Origin: Mesorhizobium prunaredense
GTDB lineage: Bacteria; Pseudomonadota; Alphaproteobacteria; Rhizobiales; Rhizobiaceae
Assembly: GCF_900156895.1 (NCBI RefSeq)
Contig: NZ_FTPD01000045.1
Coordinates: forward strand, 1 to 64,000
DNA: 64,000 bases
Reading direction: 5' to 3'
Position numbers and translations under genes: made by a program. Shown one piece after another: positions 1 through 9,032 of this stretch. The notes below the pieces were generated by a model. The model searched no databases, was not told the DNA's origin, and saw nothing but the letters and a program-made list of their open reading frames with translations. The stretch's first letter is position 1, and every line of letters begins with the position of its first letter.

Positions 1-17
1 CCTAAATTCATCCCGCT

Positions 18-710
18 CTAGACCGCAGCGTCGCGCGGCCGCGCCAAATCGTTCGTTCCCTCCGGATCCGGCGCTTGGCCATAGCTCATCTTCCTCATCT
101 GCTCGATCACCCGCGCCATCTCCTCGTCGGAAAGGACCGGCGGCTCGCCAAGGCTAAGCGCCTGGACATACATGCGCGACAGGGTTTCGACCTCGTTCGC
201 CAGCCACAACGCCGCTTCCATGGTCTTGCCGAGCGAAATCTGGCCGTGCTGGCCGAGCAGGCAGGCGAGGCGATCCTTGAGTGCAACCAAAGCATTGTCG
301 GACAAAGCTTGCGTGCCAAAGGTCGCGTAGCCCGCGCAGCGGATGGTGGTGCCGCCAGCCACTCCCGTCATATAGTGGAAGCTCGGGATCGTCTTGTGAT
401 GGCAGGCCAGCGTCGTGGCGTAGAGCGAGTGGCAATGCAGCACGACCTCGATCTCCTGCCGCTCTCTCAAAATGTCACGGTGGAAGCGCCACTCCGAGGA
501 GGGCCGTCGGCCGACATAGGTGCCGTCAAAGCCCATCTCGACGATGTCTTCGGGCGTCATCGTTTCGTAGGGCAGCGACGAGGGCGTGATCAGGAAACCG
601 TCGCTAGAGCGCACCGACAAATTGCCGGCATTGCCCTGGTTGATGCCGCTTGAGTTCATCCGGCGGCAAACATCCACCATCTCGCGGCGCAGAGCGCTGT
701 CATCAGTCAT
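18..710 (-). CDS. Class II aldolase/adducin family protein (fuculose/rhamnulose-phosphate aldolase type)
   Basis: Predicted zinc-dependent aldolase that splits a ketose 1-phosphate into dihydroxyacetone phosphate and an aldehyde. The family fold is visible from the N-terminal NQGNAGNLSVR stretch, the Glu in SSEWRFH, the His pair in VLHCHSLYATTL and the later His in GQHG, which match the four zinc ligands of FucA-type aldolases. About 230 residues, a normal family length. I chose the ATG at 710 because it overlaps the TGA of the upstream kinase gene (ATGA); a longer frame reaches 773 but runs into the kinase. It is the last gene of the sugar operon, consistent with the final catabolic step. 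The substrate cannot be read from the sequence. Confidence 0.88.
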   Translation of the reverse strand: MTDDSALRREMVDVCRRMNSSGINQGNAGNLSVRSSDGFLITPSSLPYETMTPEDIVEMGFDGTYVGRRPSSEWRFHRDILRERQEIEVVLHCHSLYATTLACHHKTIPSFHYMTGVAGGTTIRCAGYATFGTQALSDNALVALKDRLACLLGQHGQISLGKTMEAALWLANEVETLSRMYVQALSLGEPPVLSDEEMARVIEQMRKMSYGQAPDPEGTNDLARPRDAAV

Positions 711-2182
711 CGATCGTTCCTTTTTTTGGTCTTGCGCTGTTGCAAGTTGTTTCGCTTCGCCAGTTCGCGCCACCGCTGTGCATAGGCTGCGAGCGCCTCA
801 CGATCGCCGGCGAAAGCGGTCGGCAGGCTGACTGCGATGGGAGCCGGCGTGTCACGAGTTTCATGTTCGCCAAGTAACGCCGCACCCGAACCGGTGCCAT
901 AGGAGTCGAGGTTGTAGACCGTTTCGGCGTTTGGCCGCAGCGCGGCAACCAGCGTGGCGTAGAGCGGGTCTCGCAGGAAGGTGCCATCCAATGCAACCAG
1001 CCCGAATTCGTTCAGCGCATCGATACATTCCACCGTCAGCAGCGCGGCATAGAGCACTGCGAGCGCCTTGCGCTCAGCAGGGGTTTCTGCAGGCGGCCCT
1101 CCAAACCGGCCGCGCCCAGCGCTGCCGGGAAACAGGCCGTCATCGTCGCTGAACGAGGGCAATGCGAAGGTGCCGCGCTCAATCAGCAAACTGACCAGCG
1201 CAGCGTCGGCCGCAGTTCCTTCTTGCCCCTGCCCTGCCACCCCCTGCCCTGCCACATGACTGAACTCTCGCCCGCCCATGCTCAAAACGCCGCCGACCGG
1301 GCGTCCTGTCACGTCGCTGTTCAGCACCATTCCGCGATTTTCATCGAGTTGGTCGAGAGGTGTCGCCGCGCACATTCCGACAATCCAGGTTCCGGTAGAG
1401 ATCACGCAGGCGTCGCGCATGCCTGCCGCCTGGTAGCGGTAGAGGTTCAGGCTGCTGTCGTGCCCGCCTGTCAAGACAGACAGCTTTTCCGGTATGCCGT
1501 GCCGGCGCGCCAGATCGTGCCGGATTGGCCCCAGCGCCTCCCAAGCCGGATGGAATGGTGGCATGAGGCGCTGCCACCCCTGCCCCGCCACAATGGGCGA
1601 CCACTGCTTGCGCACATTGTTCCATAGATGTGACTGCGCCGACAGGATCGTCGTTTCGGCCGATGGCACGCCCGACAGCCGCCAGGCCCAATATTGAGAC
1701 AAGCCCAGATACCACCGAGCCTGAGCGACGCGCTCCGGATCAACCTGCTGCATCCAGTACAGCTGGCGCGCCTGGTGGGCAGCCTTCAGCATGATCGCGC
1801 TGCCGCGATCGAAGAAATCGCCCGAAAGCGGCGCGTAGCCATCGCGAATTGCAGGCGGAAGATCCTGCTCATAGTCAATCATCGGCAGGGCGCAAGTCTC
1901 GTCGGGATCTTGGTTCACCAGAACCCCCGCGGAGCCATGTCCGGTGCCGACCACTTTTTCCAGCGGATGATGCCGGCACAAAGTGGCGAGCGAGCCGAAC
2001 AGCCAGTCACCAATGCCGTCGAGATCGTGCTGCCGCCAAGGCGGGCCGGGCCGCACTTCGTTGTGGACAGAGAGGCTCTCCACGAGCACGCCGTCGAGCG
2101 TCATCGCTGAGAGCTTTATGTTGGTCTTGCCGACGTCGAAGACGGCGATCCTTGCGCCGTCCGCCTTCTGCCCGTCATCCAT
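707..2182 (-). CDS. FGGY-family carbohydrate kinase
   Basis: Predicted ATP-dependent sugar kinase of 491 residues, the normal FGGY length. The N-terminal phosphate loop reads VFDVGKTNIKL (DxGxT-xxK type), and the catalytic Asp region reads GGHDSSLN near residue 240; a Gly-rich STGTW element follows. It most resembles the rhamnulokinase/fuculokinase side of the family. It lies 4 bp after the epimerase gene and overlaps the aldolase start by 4 bp, so translational coupling is likely. In context it would phosphorylate the ketose made by the epimerase and hand it to the aldolase. The exact sugar is unknown. Confidence 0.88.
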   Translation of the reverse strand: MDDGQKADGARIAVFDVGKTNIKLSAMTLDGVLVESLSVHNEVRPGPPWRQHDLDGIGDWLFGSLATLCRHHPLEKVVGTGHGSAGVLVNQDPDETCALPMIDYEQDLPPAIRDGYAPLSGDFFDRGSAIMLKAAHQARQLYWMQQVDPERVAQARWYLGLSQYWAWRLSGVPSAETTILSAQSHLWNNVRKQWSPIVAGQGWQRLMPPFHPAWEALGPIRHDLARRHGIPEKLSVLTGGHDSSLNLYRYQAAGMRDACVISTGTWIVGMCAATPLDQLDENRGMVLNSDVTGRPVGGVLSMGGREFSHVAGQGVAGQGQEGTAADAALVSLLIERGTFALPSFSDDDGLFPGSAGRGRFGGPPAETPAERKALAVLYAALLTVECIDALNEFGLVALDGTFLRDPLYATLVAALRPNAETVYNLDSYGTGSGAALLGEHETRDTPAPIAVSLPTAFAGDREALAAYAQRWRELAKRNNLQQRKTKKRNDR

Positions 2183-2186
2183 CGTA

Positions 2187-3035
2187 TCAGATCAGACCGT
2201 ATTGGCGAGCCTTGTTGCGCAGGAACGGCAAGCCATTGCCCATCACTTCGGCCTCGTCCTTCGCAACCGGCCGCCAGACCGAGAGGCCGTAGGAGACTTC
2301 CGGCGGCATGTTGATGAAGCTTTCCATGGCAAGTCCGCCCTTGAAACCGATCGCCGCCAGCGTCGCGCAGATCTCGTCCCAGGGGCAGTTGCCGGTGCCT
2401 GGTGTGCCGCGATCACTCTCAGACAAGTGGATGTACTTCAGGTGATCGCGGGCGGCCAGAATGCCGTTGGCGGCCCCCTTCTCCTCGATGTTCATATGGT
2501 AGGTGTCGAGATGAACAAAGATGTTGTCGGCCCCGACTTTCTCGACCATCCAGACGGCCTGCGCGCCGGTATTGATCAAATGGTTCTCGTAGCGGTTCAC
2601 CGCCTCGATTCCGAGCTCGATGCCGCGCTTCTTGGCGTGCTTGGCGGCGACGGTCAGCACATGTGCGATATTGTCGTATTCCTTTTCGGTCGGTGGCAGG
2701 CCGGTGCGTTCGCCGATACCGCCAAAAATCACGCCGGAAAGCGCCAGCGCGCCCATTTCCGCAGTCTTGTCGATCGCCACTTCGAGATGTTCGATGGCGG
2801 CATCCGGCCGCACCGAGGCCCAAGCGCGCTCCGGCAGGCCAAGCGAGCAAACGGCAGGAAGATTGTGCTTTTCGAGCAACGCGCGTGTGTGCGCGGCATC
2901 GACCGCCGGCGCGTTCAGAAGCGCGATCTCGATAAAGTCCATCCCGTATTTGACGGAAGCCGCGATCGCCTTCTCCGCGCCGGCCCGGTCCCAGTTCATC
3001 GTCCACATCGAGGTGTGGACCCCAAAACCATGCAT
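2187..3035 (-). CDS. Sugar phosphate isomerase/epimerase, D-tagatose 3-epimerase-like
   Basis: A 282-residue TIM-barrel protein of the AP-endonuclease 2 / xylose isomerase-like superfamily. The likely metal and catalytic residues are in place for the ketose 3-epimerase group: Glu144 and Glu150 in GIEAVNRYE, Asp177 in VHLDTYHMN, His203 in YIHLSES and Glu238 in AMESF. Such enzymes interconvert ketoses at C3 (tagatose/sorbose, ribulose/xylulose, psicose/fructose). A ribosome site AGAGGG precedes the ATG. It sits between the permease and the kinase, so it probably converts the imported sugar to the kinase substrate. Substrate specificity is inference. Confidence 0.85.
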   Translation of the reverse strand: MHGFGVHTSMWTMNWDRAGAEKAIAASVKYGMDFIEIALLNAPAVDAAHTRALLEKHNLPAVCSLGLPERAWASVRPDAAIEHLEVAIDKTAEMGALALSGVIFGGIGERTGLPPTEKEYDNIAHVLTVAAKHAKKRGIELGIEAVNRYENHLINTGAQAVWMVEKVGADNIFVHLDTYHMNIEEKGAANGILAARDHLKYIHLSESDRGTPGTGNCPWDEICATLAAIGFKGGLAMESFINMPPEVSYGLSVWRPVAKDEAEVMGNGLPFLRNKARQYGLI

Positions 3036-3040
3036 CTAAC

Positions 3041-4036
3041 TCACCCTCTGTTTGTGTTTAGGAATTTGAGGCGCCCGGCAAGCCAGCGCAGGATCATCAC
3101 CGTGATCATCAGGATGCCCCAGACTGCCGTCGCAAGATGCTGGCTTGCGCCCATCAGATTGAGTCCCGAGGACAGAAGCTGGAGCACGACCAGCGCAACG
3201 AAGACCGGGATCACCCGACCGAAGCCGCCGAACGGATTGACCCCGCCAAGGAAGCAGGCAAGCACGGTGATCAGCAGGTAAGACTCGCCGTGGCCGACAC
3301 GCACCGAATTGAAGCGCGCCAGCATGATGATGCCGGCGACCGCGCACATCGCGCCGGACAATGTGTAGACGAGAACCTGCACCTTGCGCGTATTGATACC
3401 GGAATAGCGCGTGGCCTCGATATTGGAACCTATCATGTAGGTGTTGAAGCCTAGCTTCATGCGCGTCAGCAAGACGTGCCAGATCAGCACGCAAGCGATG
3501 AAGATGAGCAACGGCACCGGGATGCCAAAAATCGAACCGTAGCCGATCGGCGCCAGGAAGCCGGGAATGCCGGACACGTCGCCGCCGCGCGTCAGGAATT
3601 CGCCGAGACCGCGCAGGAAGATCATCATCGACAGCGAGACCAGGATCGGGTGAGCCTTGGTGTAGGCGATGACGAACCCCATGATCAGCCCGCTCAGTGC
3701 GCCGACCGCGATGGCAAGGACTGAGCCAAGGAGGAAGGCGCCGATGCCCGCGTCGACGCCTCCCTGGCTTTGCAGTACCCAAGCCAGCGTCAGGCCGGCC
3801 ATGTTGGCCGTGAAGGTGATGGCCAGGTTCAGGCCGCCGGTCAGGATCGGCAGCAGCATGGCGAGTGTGAGGAGGCCGAGTTCCGGCAGCTGGAAGGCGA
3901 CGGATCCAAAGGTAGCGCGGGAAAGAAAGTTCGGCGCGGCAAAACCGAACACGATCATGACAGCTACGAACGCGGCAAACGGACCTGCAAGTTCGGGGCC
4001 GAGCGCGTTGCGGACGCGTTCAATCAAAACCGTCAT
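3041..4036 (-). CDS. Sugar ABC transporter permease (RbsC-like)
   Basis: Integral membrane permease of about 331 residues with eight to ten hydrophobic segments and the conserved small-residue loop GGDVSGIPGFLAPIG typical of the BPD_transp_2 (RbsC/XylH) family. The start at 4036 is chosen because its ATG overlaps the TGA of the neighbouring permease (ATGA); a frame extending to 4498 lies inside that gene. It should pair with the second permease gene to form the heterodimeric channel of the importer. Confidence 0.9.
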   Translation of the reverse strand: MTVLIERVRNALGPELAGPFAAFVAVMIVFGFAAPNFLSRATFGSVAFQLPELGLLTLAMLLPILTGGLNLAITFTANMAGLTLAWVLQSQGGVDAGIGAFLLGSVLAIAVGALSGLIMGFVIAYTKAHPILVSLSMMIFLRGLGEFLTRGGDVSGIPGFLAPIGYGSIFGIPVPLLIFIACVLIWHVLLTRMKLGFNTYMIGSNIEATRYSGINTRKVQVLVYTLSGAMCAVAGIIMLARFNSVRVGHGESYLLITVLACFLGGVNPFGGFGRVIPVFVALVVLQLLSSGLNLMGASQHLATAVWGILMITVMILRWLAGRLKFLNTNRG

Positions 4037-5034
4037 GAAGGCACCCGTCGGCTTTTCAGGAACGGCAGCAGGCGTTCGATGCTGGTATTCGAAAGCGTGA
4101 TTGCGGCAAGAATGATGGCGCCGACGATCATCTTGAACGCGAAAGGCGACACGCCCATCAAATTGAGTCCGTTCTGGGTAATCGAGACCAACAGAACGCC
4201 CAGAATGCAGCCGAGCACGCTGCCCTTGCCGCCGCCGAGCCGCGCACCGCCAAGGACTACGGCTGCCAGGACGTCGAGTTCGCGCCCATAAAGGGCATTC
4301 GGCACAACCTCCTGCGCGTAATGCGCTTGGACGAGACCGGCGATACCCGCCATCAGGCCAAGCCAGCCGAAGGCGATAAATTGCATGGCACCGATATTGA
4401 TGCCGAAGCGGCGCGCGCCCTCCGGGTTGTCGCCAAATGCGTAGAGTTGGCGGCCAGTGGTGGTGCGGGTGATCAACGCCCAGGTAGCGAACACGCATAT
4501 GGCCATAATGAGCACAGGCAGGGTGATCTCCGCCCAGGTCCCGTCAGCCATCTCTCGCTCGAACAGCACGACGCGAGTGGTGAGCCAGTCCGGCAGGTTG
4601 TAGATCGACACGCCGCCTGTGAAAAACATCAGCAAGCCGAAGAAAATGTTGAAAGTCGAAATCGTGGCGACGATCGAGATGATCCTGAACCCGTGGATCA
4701 GCAAGGCGTTGATGCAGCCCAACGCCACGCCCAATACGCCAGCGATGATGAAGCCGACAATCCAATTCCCGCCGCCGATCCAGCCGAGGACGGTCGCGGT
4801 CAGATATTGCACAACGGAGGCAGCAACCGCGAAGGAGATGTCAATGCCGCCGGCGATCAACACGACCAGCAGGCCGACGGCGAAGATGATGTTGACCGAG
4901 CTGGTGTTCAGAAGGTCAAACGCGTTGCCGAGGGTGAAGAACCGGTCCGTCGCGAACGAAAGGAAGACGCAGATGACGGCGATAACGGCGAGCAAAGCCA
5001 GTTCCGTTGCGTGGGAGCGGACAAACCTACGCAT
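4033..5034 (-). CDS. Sugar ABC transporter permease (RbsC-like), second subunit
   Basis: About 333 residues, BPD_transp_2 family. It starts MRRFVRSHATELALL, then shows repeated membrane segments and the family motif LAAVVLGGARLGGGKGS near the C-terminus. The ATG at 5034 overlaps the last codons of the ATPase gene by 8 bp; the earlier Met at 5118 lies inside that gene. Two non-identical permeases in one operon are normal for this transporter class. Confidence 0.9.
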   Translation of the reverse strand: MRRFVRSHATELALLAVIAVICVFLSFATDRFFTLGNAFDLLNTSSVNIIFAVGLLVVLIAGGIDISFAVAASVVQYLTATVLGWIGGGNWIVGFIIAGVLGVALGCINALLIHGFRIISIVATISTFNIFFGLLMFFTGGVSIYNLPDWLTTRVVLFEREMADGTWAEITLPVLIMAICVFATWALITRTTTGRQLYAFGDNPEGARRFGINIGAMQFIAFGWLGLMAGIAGLVQAHYAQEVVPNALYGRELDVLAAVVLGGARLGGGKGSVLGCILGVLLVSITQNGLNLMGVSPFAFKMIVGAIILAAITLSNTSIERLLPFLKSRRVPS

Positions 5035-6541
5035 AGACCGCCTCCTCGATCGCCTGGGGGGTCGTAGCGCCCGGCGTAAATTCGCCGACAATGCGCCCCT
5101 GAGCCATGTGCAGCACACGGTCCGCGTTGAAATAGACTTCAGGCACCTCGTCCGAGATCAGGATAATGGCCAGGCCGCTGTCCGCCAGCTTGGAAACGAT
5201 GTCGAAAATGCCGGCGCGCGCGCCGACATCGACGCCGACCGTCGGTGCGTCGAGGATAAGCAGCTTCGGGTCGGTCGCCAGCCATTTTGCAATGGCGACA
5301 CGTTGCTGATTTCCCCCTGACAGGGTCGAGATCGCGTCGTCCTGCTTTCCGATCCTGACCCCGAGATCCCTTATCCAGCGATTGACCAGAGATCGCTTGC
5401 GATCGCTCGAAATGAAACCGCCCGAAAGGATCTTGTCCAGCGAGGCGATGACCATGTTGTCGGCGATTGCCTGGGGCTGAATGAGACCGAGCGACAGCCG
5501 GTCCTCCGAAAGATAGGCGACGCCGGCGGCGATCGCGTCACGGTTGGAACCGAAGCGAACGGGCCTGCCATCCAGGACGACAGAGCCCGATTTCGGCTTG
5601 CGCATGCCAAACAATGTCAACGCCAATTCGGTGCGCCCTGCCCCGAGCAACCCGGAGATGCCGAGCGTCTCGCCGCGCCGGACCGTCAAGGACACGTCGT
5701 CGAATTCGCCGGGCCGCGACAGTCCCTTGACCTCAAGCATGACCGGGCTCCTGCTCAAATCCCGATGCAGGACGGAATAGTCGAAGGTCTTGCCCGTCAT
5801 CAACTCGGTGATGCGCGACTGGGTCAGGCCTTTGGTTGGATAGACGCCAACCAGGGCGCCGTCGCGCAGCACGGTGACGCGGCTGGAGATTTCAAGAACC
5901 TCCGCCAGGCGATGACTGACGAACACGACGGCGACGCCCGACGCCGACAGATTGCGCACAATGTCCAGCAGATAGTCGGTTTCGGATTGGGTGAGCGACG
6001 CTGTCGGCTCGTCCATGAAGACGAGCTTTGCCTCGCCGACGAGGGCGCGCGCGATTGCTACGATCTGCCGCTGTGCGATGGGAAAGTGGTGGAGTGCTAG
6101 ATCGACATCGAAGGTAACACCAAGACGTTGCAAGGCGTTGATCGCGACACGGCGCATCTCGGCATAGTTCACCAGCCGCGGCCAGCGGCCGATGACGGTC
6201 TGGAACGCGATATTCTCGGCGACAGTCATCTCGGGAAACAGGGCGAGGTCCTGCCAGATGACCTGAATTCCGCTGGCCTGCGCCGTAACCGGCGACATAT
6301 GGGAGTAGCTCTGGCCATCATAGTCGATCACTGCGCCCGCCTCGGGCTTGTACACGCCTGTAATGACCTTGATCAGCGTGCTCTTGCCGGAGCCGTTCTC
6401 GCCGGCAAGACAATGCACCTCGCCCGGCAGCACCTCAAAGCTGACATTCTTCAGCGCCTTCACGCCGCCGAACGTCATGTTGACGTTGCGGAGCGACAGC
6501 AGCGGCCGTGGTGCGGCGCCATCGAGTGCCTGATCAGCCAT
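5027..6541 (-). CDS. Sugar ABC transporter ATP-binding protein (RbsA/MglA-like, two ABC domains)
   Basis: About 504 residues with two ATPase domains. Domain 1 has Walker A GENGSGKST and Walker B LVFMDEPTASL with a degenerate signature (FPIAQRQIVAIARAL). Domain 2 has a degenerate Walker A (GLLGAGRTEL), a good signature LSGGNQQRV and Walker B LLILDAPTVGVD. This pattern of an altered second Walker A is standard for RbsA-type proteins. I took the Met at 6541 (MADQALDG) rather than the upstream one at 6616 because the added 25 residues look unlike the family. It energises the two adjoining permeases. Confidence 0.9.
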   Translation of the reverse strand: MADQALDGAAPRPLLSLRNVNMTFGGVKALKNVSFEVLPGEVHCLAGENGSGKSTLIKVITGVYKPEAGAVIDYDGQSYSHMSPVTAQASGIQVIWQDLALFPEMTVAENIAFQTVIGRWPRLVNYAEMRRVAINALQRLGVTFDVDLALHHFPIAQRQIVAIARALVGEAKLVFMDEPTASLTQSETDYLLDIVRNLSASGVAVVFVSHRLAEVLEISSRVTVLRDGALVGVYPTKGLTQSRITELMTGKTFDYSVLHRDLSRSPVMLEVKGLSRPGEFDDVSLTVRRGETLGISGLLGAGRTELALTLFGMRKPKSGSVVLDGRPVRFGSNRDAIAAGVAYLSEDRLSLGLIQPQAIADNMVIASLDKILSGGFISSDRKRSLVNRWIRDLGVRIGKQDDAISTLSGGNQQRVAIAKWLATDPKLLILDAPTVGVDVGARAGIFDIVSKLADSGLAIILISDEVPEVYFNADRVLHMAQGRIVGEFTPGATTPQAIEEAVYA

Positions 6542-6581
6542 CGAGTCGAAACCCCGGATCCAATCGCGTTTGCAATCCTGC

Positions 6582-6631
6582 AGCCGGGCCGGCGCGAGGC
6601 CGGGCCCGACTGCCATTAGCCTTGGGAGGCT
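6582..6631 (-). promoter_or_regulatory. Intra-operon GC-rich hairpins between binding-protein and ATPase genes
   Basis: The 90-bp gap between the binding-protein gene and the ATPase gene holds a strong stem with arms at about 6582-6593 and 6598-6611, and a smaller one (AGCCT/AGGCT, 6618-6631) touching the binding-protein stop. There is no T-run. Such stems commonly protect the 3' end of binding-protein mRNA or attenuate the downstream genes; that role here is inference. Confidence 0.5.
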
Positions 6632-7621
6632 TTACAGGCCCATCGCCGCGAGATCGTCGACAGTATCCTTGTTGATGGGGACCAGCTGATCGACGATGAT
6701 GTTACGGTTTTCGAAGTCCGGCTTGACTGTCCCTAGCCCTTCGATCGTATCGCCATCCTTGATCTCGTTGCCCTTCATGAGATGGTCGGCCAGCGTAACG
6801 AAAACCTCGCCCGCCTGCTTTGGATTCCACATGAAGCCGCCGGAGATCGCGTCGCTTTTGATGAGCTTCCGGCCCTGGCCTGGCGAGAATGGTCCGAGCA
6901 CGAAAATTTCGCCCACCTTCCGGCGCTCTTCGATTGCGCGGCCAGCGCCGATCGGGCCTTGGCTGCCGAAGGCGAGGAACCCCTTCAAGCCTGGATTTGC
7001 GGAGATCAGGTCAAGCGCAGTGCTGCGGCTCTTGTCTACATCCTCGGCGACGCCATAACGTTCGCCGACAAGCTTCATGTCCGGGTTGTTCTTCTTCAGA
7101 TATTCGATTGCCGCATCGGCCCAGGCATTGTGCAGCGGCACCGTCAGCGAGCCGACGAACACTGCGTACTCACCCTTGCCGCCCATCTTCTCCGCCAGGA
7201 GCTTGGCATGAGCCTCGCCGAAGCCGGTCGCAGACGCGAGTTCGAAGTCCCAGTCGGCGCCCTTTTGGCCAGGCGATTCATGCGTGATGACGATGATGCC
7301 GGCGTCCTTGGCCTTCTGCAGGACTGGTTCAAGCACTTTCGCATCATTCGGCACGACGCCGATGACCTTGACGCCCTGCGCGATCAGATCCTCGATGGCG
7401 CGAACTTGCAGTGCTGGATCAGCGCTGGTCGGGCCGACCATGAATGCGTCGATCCCGAGCTTCTGGCCGCGCTCCTTGATACCCGCCTCCATTGCGTTGA
7501 ACCACGGAATGCCGCCGATCTTGACGACGACGCCGACCTTGCCGGCCTGCTGTGCCATCGCAGCGAATGACCCGCCAATCATAAGGGTCGCGGCAAGCGC
7601 CGCGATCATGAGCTTTTTCAT
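6632..7621 (-). CDS. Sugar ABC transporter substrate-binding protein (RbsB-like)
   Basis: About 329 residues with a clear signal peptide (MKKLMIAALAATLMIGGSFAAMAQQ) and a periplasmic-binding-protein fold of the Peripla_BP_4 family; motifs such as VGPTSADPALQVRAIEDL and GFLAFGSQGPIGAGRAIEE are typical of sugar binders. The ATG at 7621 has an excellent ribosome site (GGGAGGAG). It is the first gene of the operon and directs substrate recognition. The GC-rich hairpins downstream would let it be made in excess over the membrane parts. Confidence 0.92.
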   Translation of the reverse strand: MKKLMIAALAATLMIGGSFAAMAQQAGKVGVVVKIGGIPWFNAMEAGIKERGQKLGIDAFMVGPTSADPALQVRAIEDLIAQGVKVIGVVPNDAKVLEPVLQKAKDAGIIVITHESPGQKGADWDFELASATGFGEAHAKLLAEKMGGKGEYAVFVGSLTVPLHNAWADAAIEYLKKNNPDMKLVGERYGVAEDVDKSRSTALDLISANPGLKGFLAFGSQGPIGAGRAIEERRKVGEIFVLGPFSPGQGRKLIKSDAISGGFMWNPKQAGEVFVTLADHLMKGNEIKDGDTIEGLGTVKPDFENRNIIVDQLVPINKDTVDDLAAMGL

Positions 7622-7743
7622 CTGTACTCCTCCCATAACGTTCCAAGTGGGAACACACTCGAGCCGTCGAACGACGGCGGCCGTTAGAAACCTCCCCCGA
7701 AAGAGACGGGGCACCTCCCCATCGATCATCCACCGGTTTCGCT

Positions 7744-7779
7744 TGCACAATCGATGGTGCATAAACTATTGTGCATCGA
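7744..7779. promoter_or_regulatory. Putative LacI-family operator in divergent promoter region
   Basis: The spacer 7622-7831 between the binding-protein gene and the divergent LacI gene contains TGCACAATCGATGGTGCA (7744-7761), an inverted repeat with 16 of 18 positions symmetrical and a central CG, the usual layout for LacI-family sites. A further half site with the same core (TTGTGCATCGA) lies at 7769-7779. Placement suggests autorepression and operon control by the adjacent regulator. Confidence 0.6.
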
Positions 7780-7831
7780 GAAGCTCTCGTCAAGCGGGAT
7801 TTTGCTCTAATAGACGCGCCGGAGGCGCCAG

Positions 7832-8890
7832 ATGGATCAGCGGGTCAAGAAGAAGGCGACGATCTATGACCTGTCCGTGCTGTCGGGCAGTTCGCCGTCG
7901 ACCGTGAGTGCCGTCCTGAACGGCACTTGGCGCAAGCGCCGCATCAAGGAAAGTACGGCGCAAACAATTCTCGGCCTCGCCGAACTCCACCAATACACCA
8001 CCAATCTGCAAGCGCGAGGCTTGCGACGCTCGCGATCGGGCCTGGTCGGCCTGATGCTGCCCGTCCACGACAATCGCTACTTCTCCTCCATGGCGCAGAC
8101 GTTTGAGGGGCATGTGCGCAGCCGCGGCCAATGCCCGGTCGTGGTTAGCGCCAGCCGCGACCCGGAAGAGGAACGGCGGACCGCGGAGACGCTGATCTCC
8201 TATTCAATCGACCAGCTCTTCATCGTCGGCGCCACCGATCCGGACGGCGTGCACGAGGTCTGCGAACCGGCGGGGCTGAGGCATATCAACATCGACCTGC
8301 CGGGAGCGAAGGCGCATTCGGTGATCAGCGACAATTATGAGGGCGCGCGGATGCTGACCGAAGCAATCATCCGCCGCTTCAGCAATGATGATCCTCTGCG
8401 GCCGGACGAGCTGTTTCTGTTTGGCGGCCGCAACGACCACGCCAGCCGCGAACGCATCGCCGCTTTCCATGCGACCAAGAAGGCGCTGCTGGGCACCGAC
8501 CCTGACGATGGTGTGCAGTCCTCCGGGTACTCGCCTGATATAACTTTGCGTGCCTTCGAGGCGTTTTACCAAAGCCGTGGCAAGCTGCCGCGCGCGCTGT
8601 TCATCAATTCGTCGATCAATATGGAAGGTCTGCTGCGTTTCATGGCGGGCCGGCCAGCGGAAATGTTCAGCGAGCTCGTCGTCGGTTGCTACGACTATGA
8701 CCCGTTCGGCTCCTTCCTGCCCTTCCCCGTAATCATGGTGCGGCAGAATGTTGAGGCGATGATCACGAAGGCATTCGAGTTGATCGATGAACCGCCGACG
8801 GCACCGCAGACCTTCCTGATTGCGCCAGAGTTGATCCAGCCCAGGTCTGCGCTGAAAGGGCCGCTCGACAGTCTGAAGGATATAGCCTGA
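7832..8890 (+). CDS. LacI-family transcriptional regulator
   Basis: A 352-residue protein with an N-terminal helix-turn-helix (ATIYDLSVLSGSSPSTVSAV) and a periplasmic-binding-like effector domain (GLVGLMLPVHDNRYFSSMAQ onward). The hinge region contains LQARGLRRSRSG. It is transcribed away from the sugar operon and is its obvious local regulator, probably a repressor relieved by the substrate or an intermediate. The candidate operator lies directly upstream. Confidence 0.9.
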   Translation: MDQRVKKKATIYDLSVLSGSSPSTVSAVLNGTWRKRRIKESTAQTILGLAELHQYTTNLQARGLRRSRSGLVGLMLPVHDNRYFSSMAQTFEGHVRSRGQCPVVVSASRDPEEERRTAETLISYSIDQLFIVGATDPDGVHEVCEPAGLRHINIDLPGAKAHSVISDNYEGARMLTEAIIRRFSNDDPLRPDELFLFGGRNDHASRERIAAFHATKKALLGTDPDDGVQSSGYSPDITLRAFEAFYQSRGKLPRALFINSSINMEGLLRFMAGRPAEMFSELVVGCYDYDPFGSFLPFPVIMVRQNVEAMITKAFELIDEPPTAPQTFLIAPELIQPRSALKGPLDSLKDIA

Positions 8891-8912
8891 GAGTGAATCG
8901 GCGCTATAGGGC

Positions 8913-8944
8913 GATCCCAACCTTGAGATTTTCAAAGGTTGATC
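8913..8944 (+). terminator. Stem-loop after the LacI gene (weak terminator candidate)
   Basis: CAACCTT (8918-8924) pairs with AAGGTTG (8935-8941), 28 bp past the LacI stop. No T-run follows, so it may be Rho-dependent or only an RNA-stability element. Confidence 0.3.
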
Positions 8945-9032
8945 GTGCCGACCTCAGAGAGTGTCGCCGTCCTCACCGTGAGCCAACAGGGTGGGCGCGT
9001 AGGCGCCTGTAAAAAGGTCTACAGCAGCGAGC

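Noticed and set aside
1983..3281. 432-codon plus-strand frame opposite the kinase and epimerase genes
   Set aside because: Antisense to two well-supported genes, no domain recognisable, and long antisense frames are expected in high-GC DNA.
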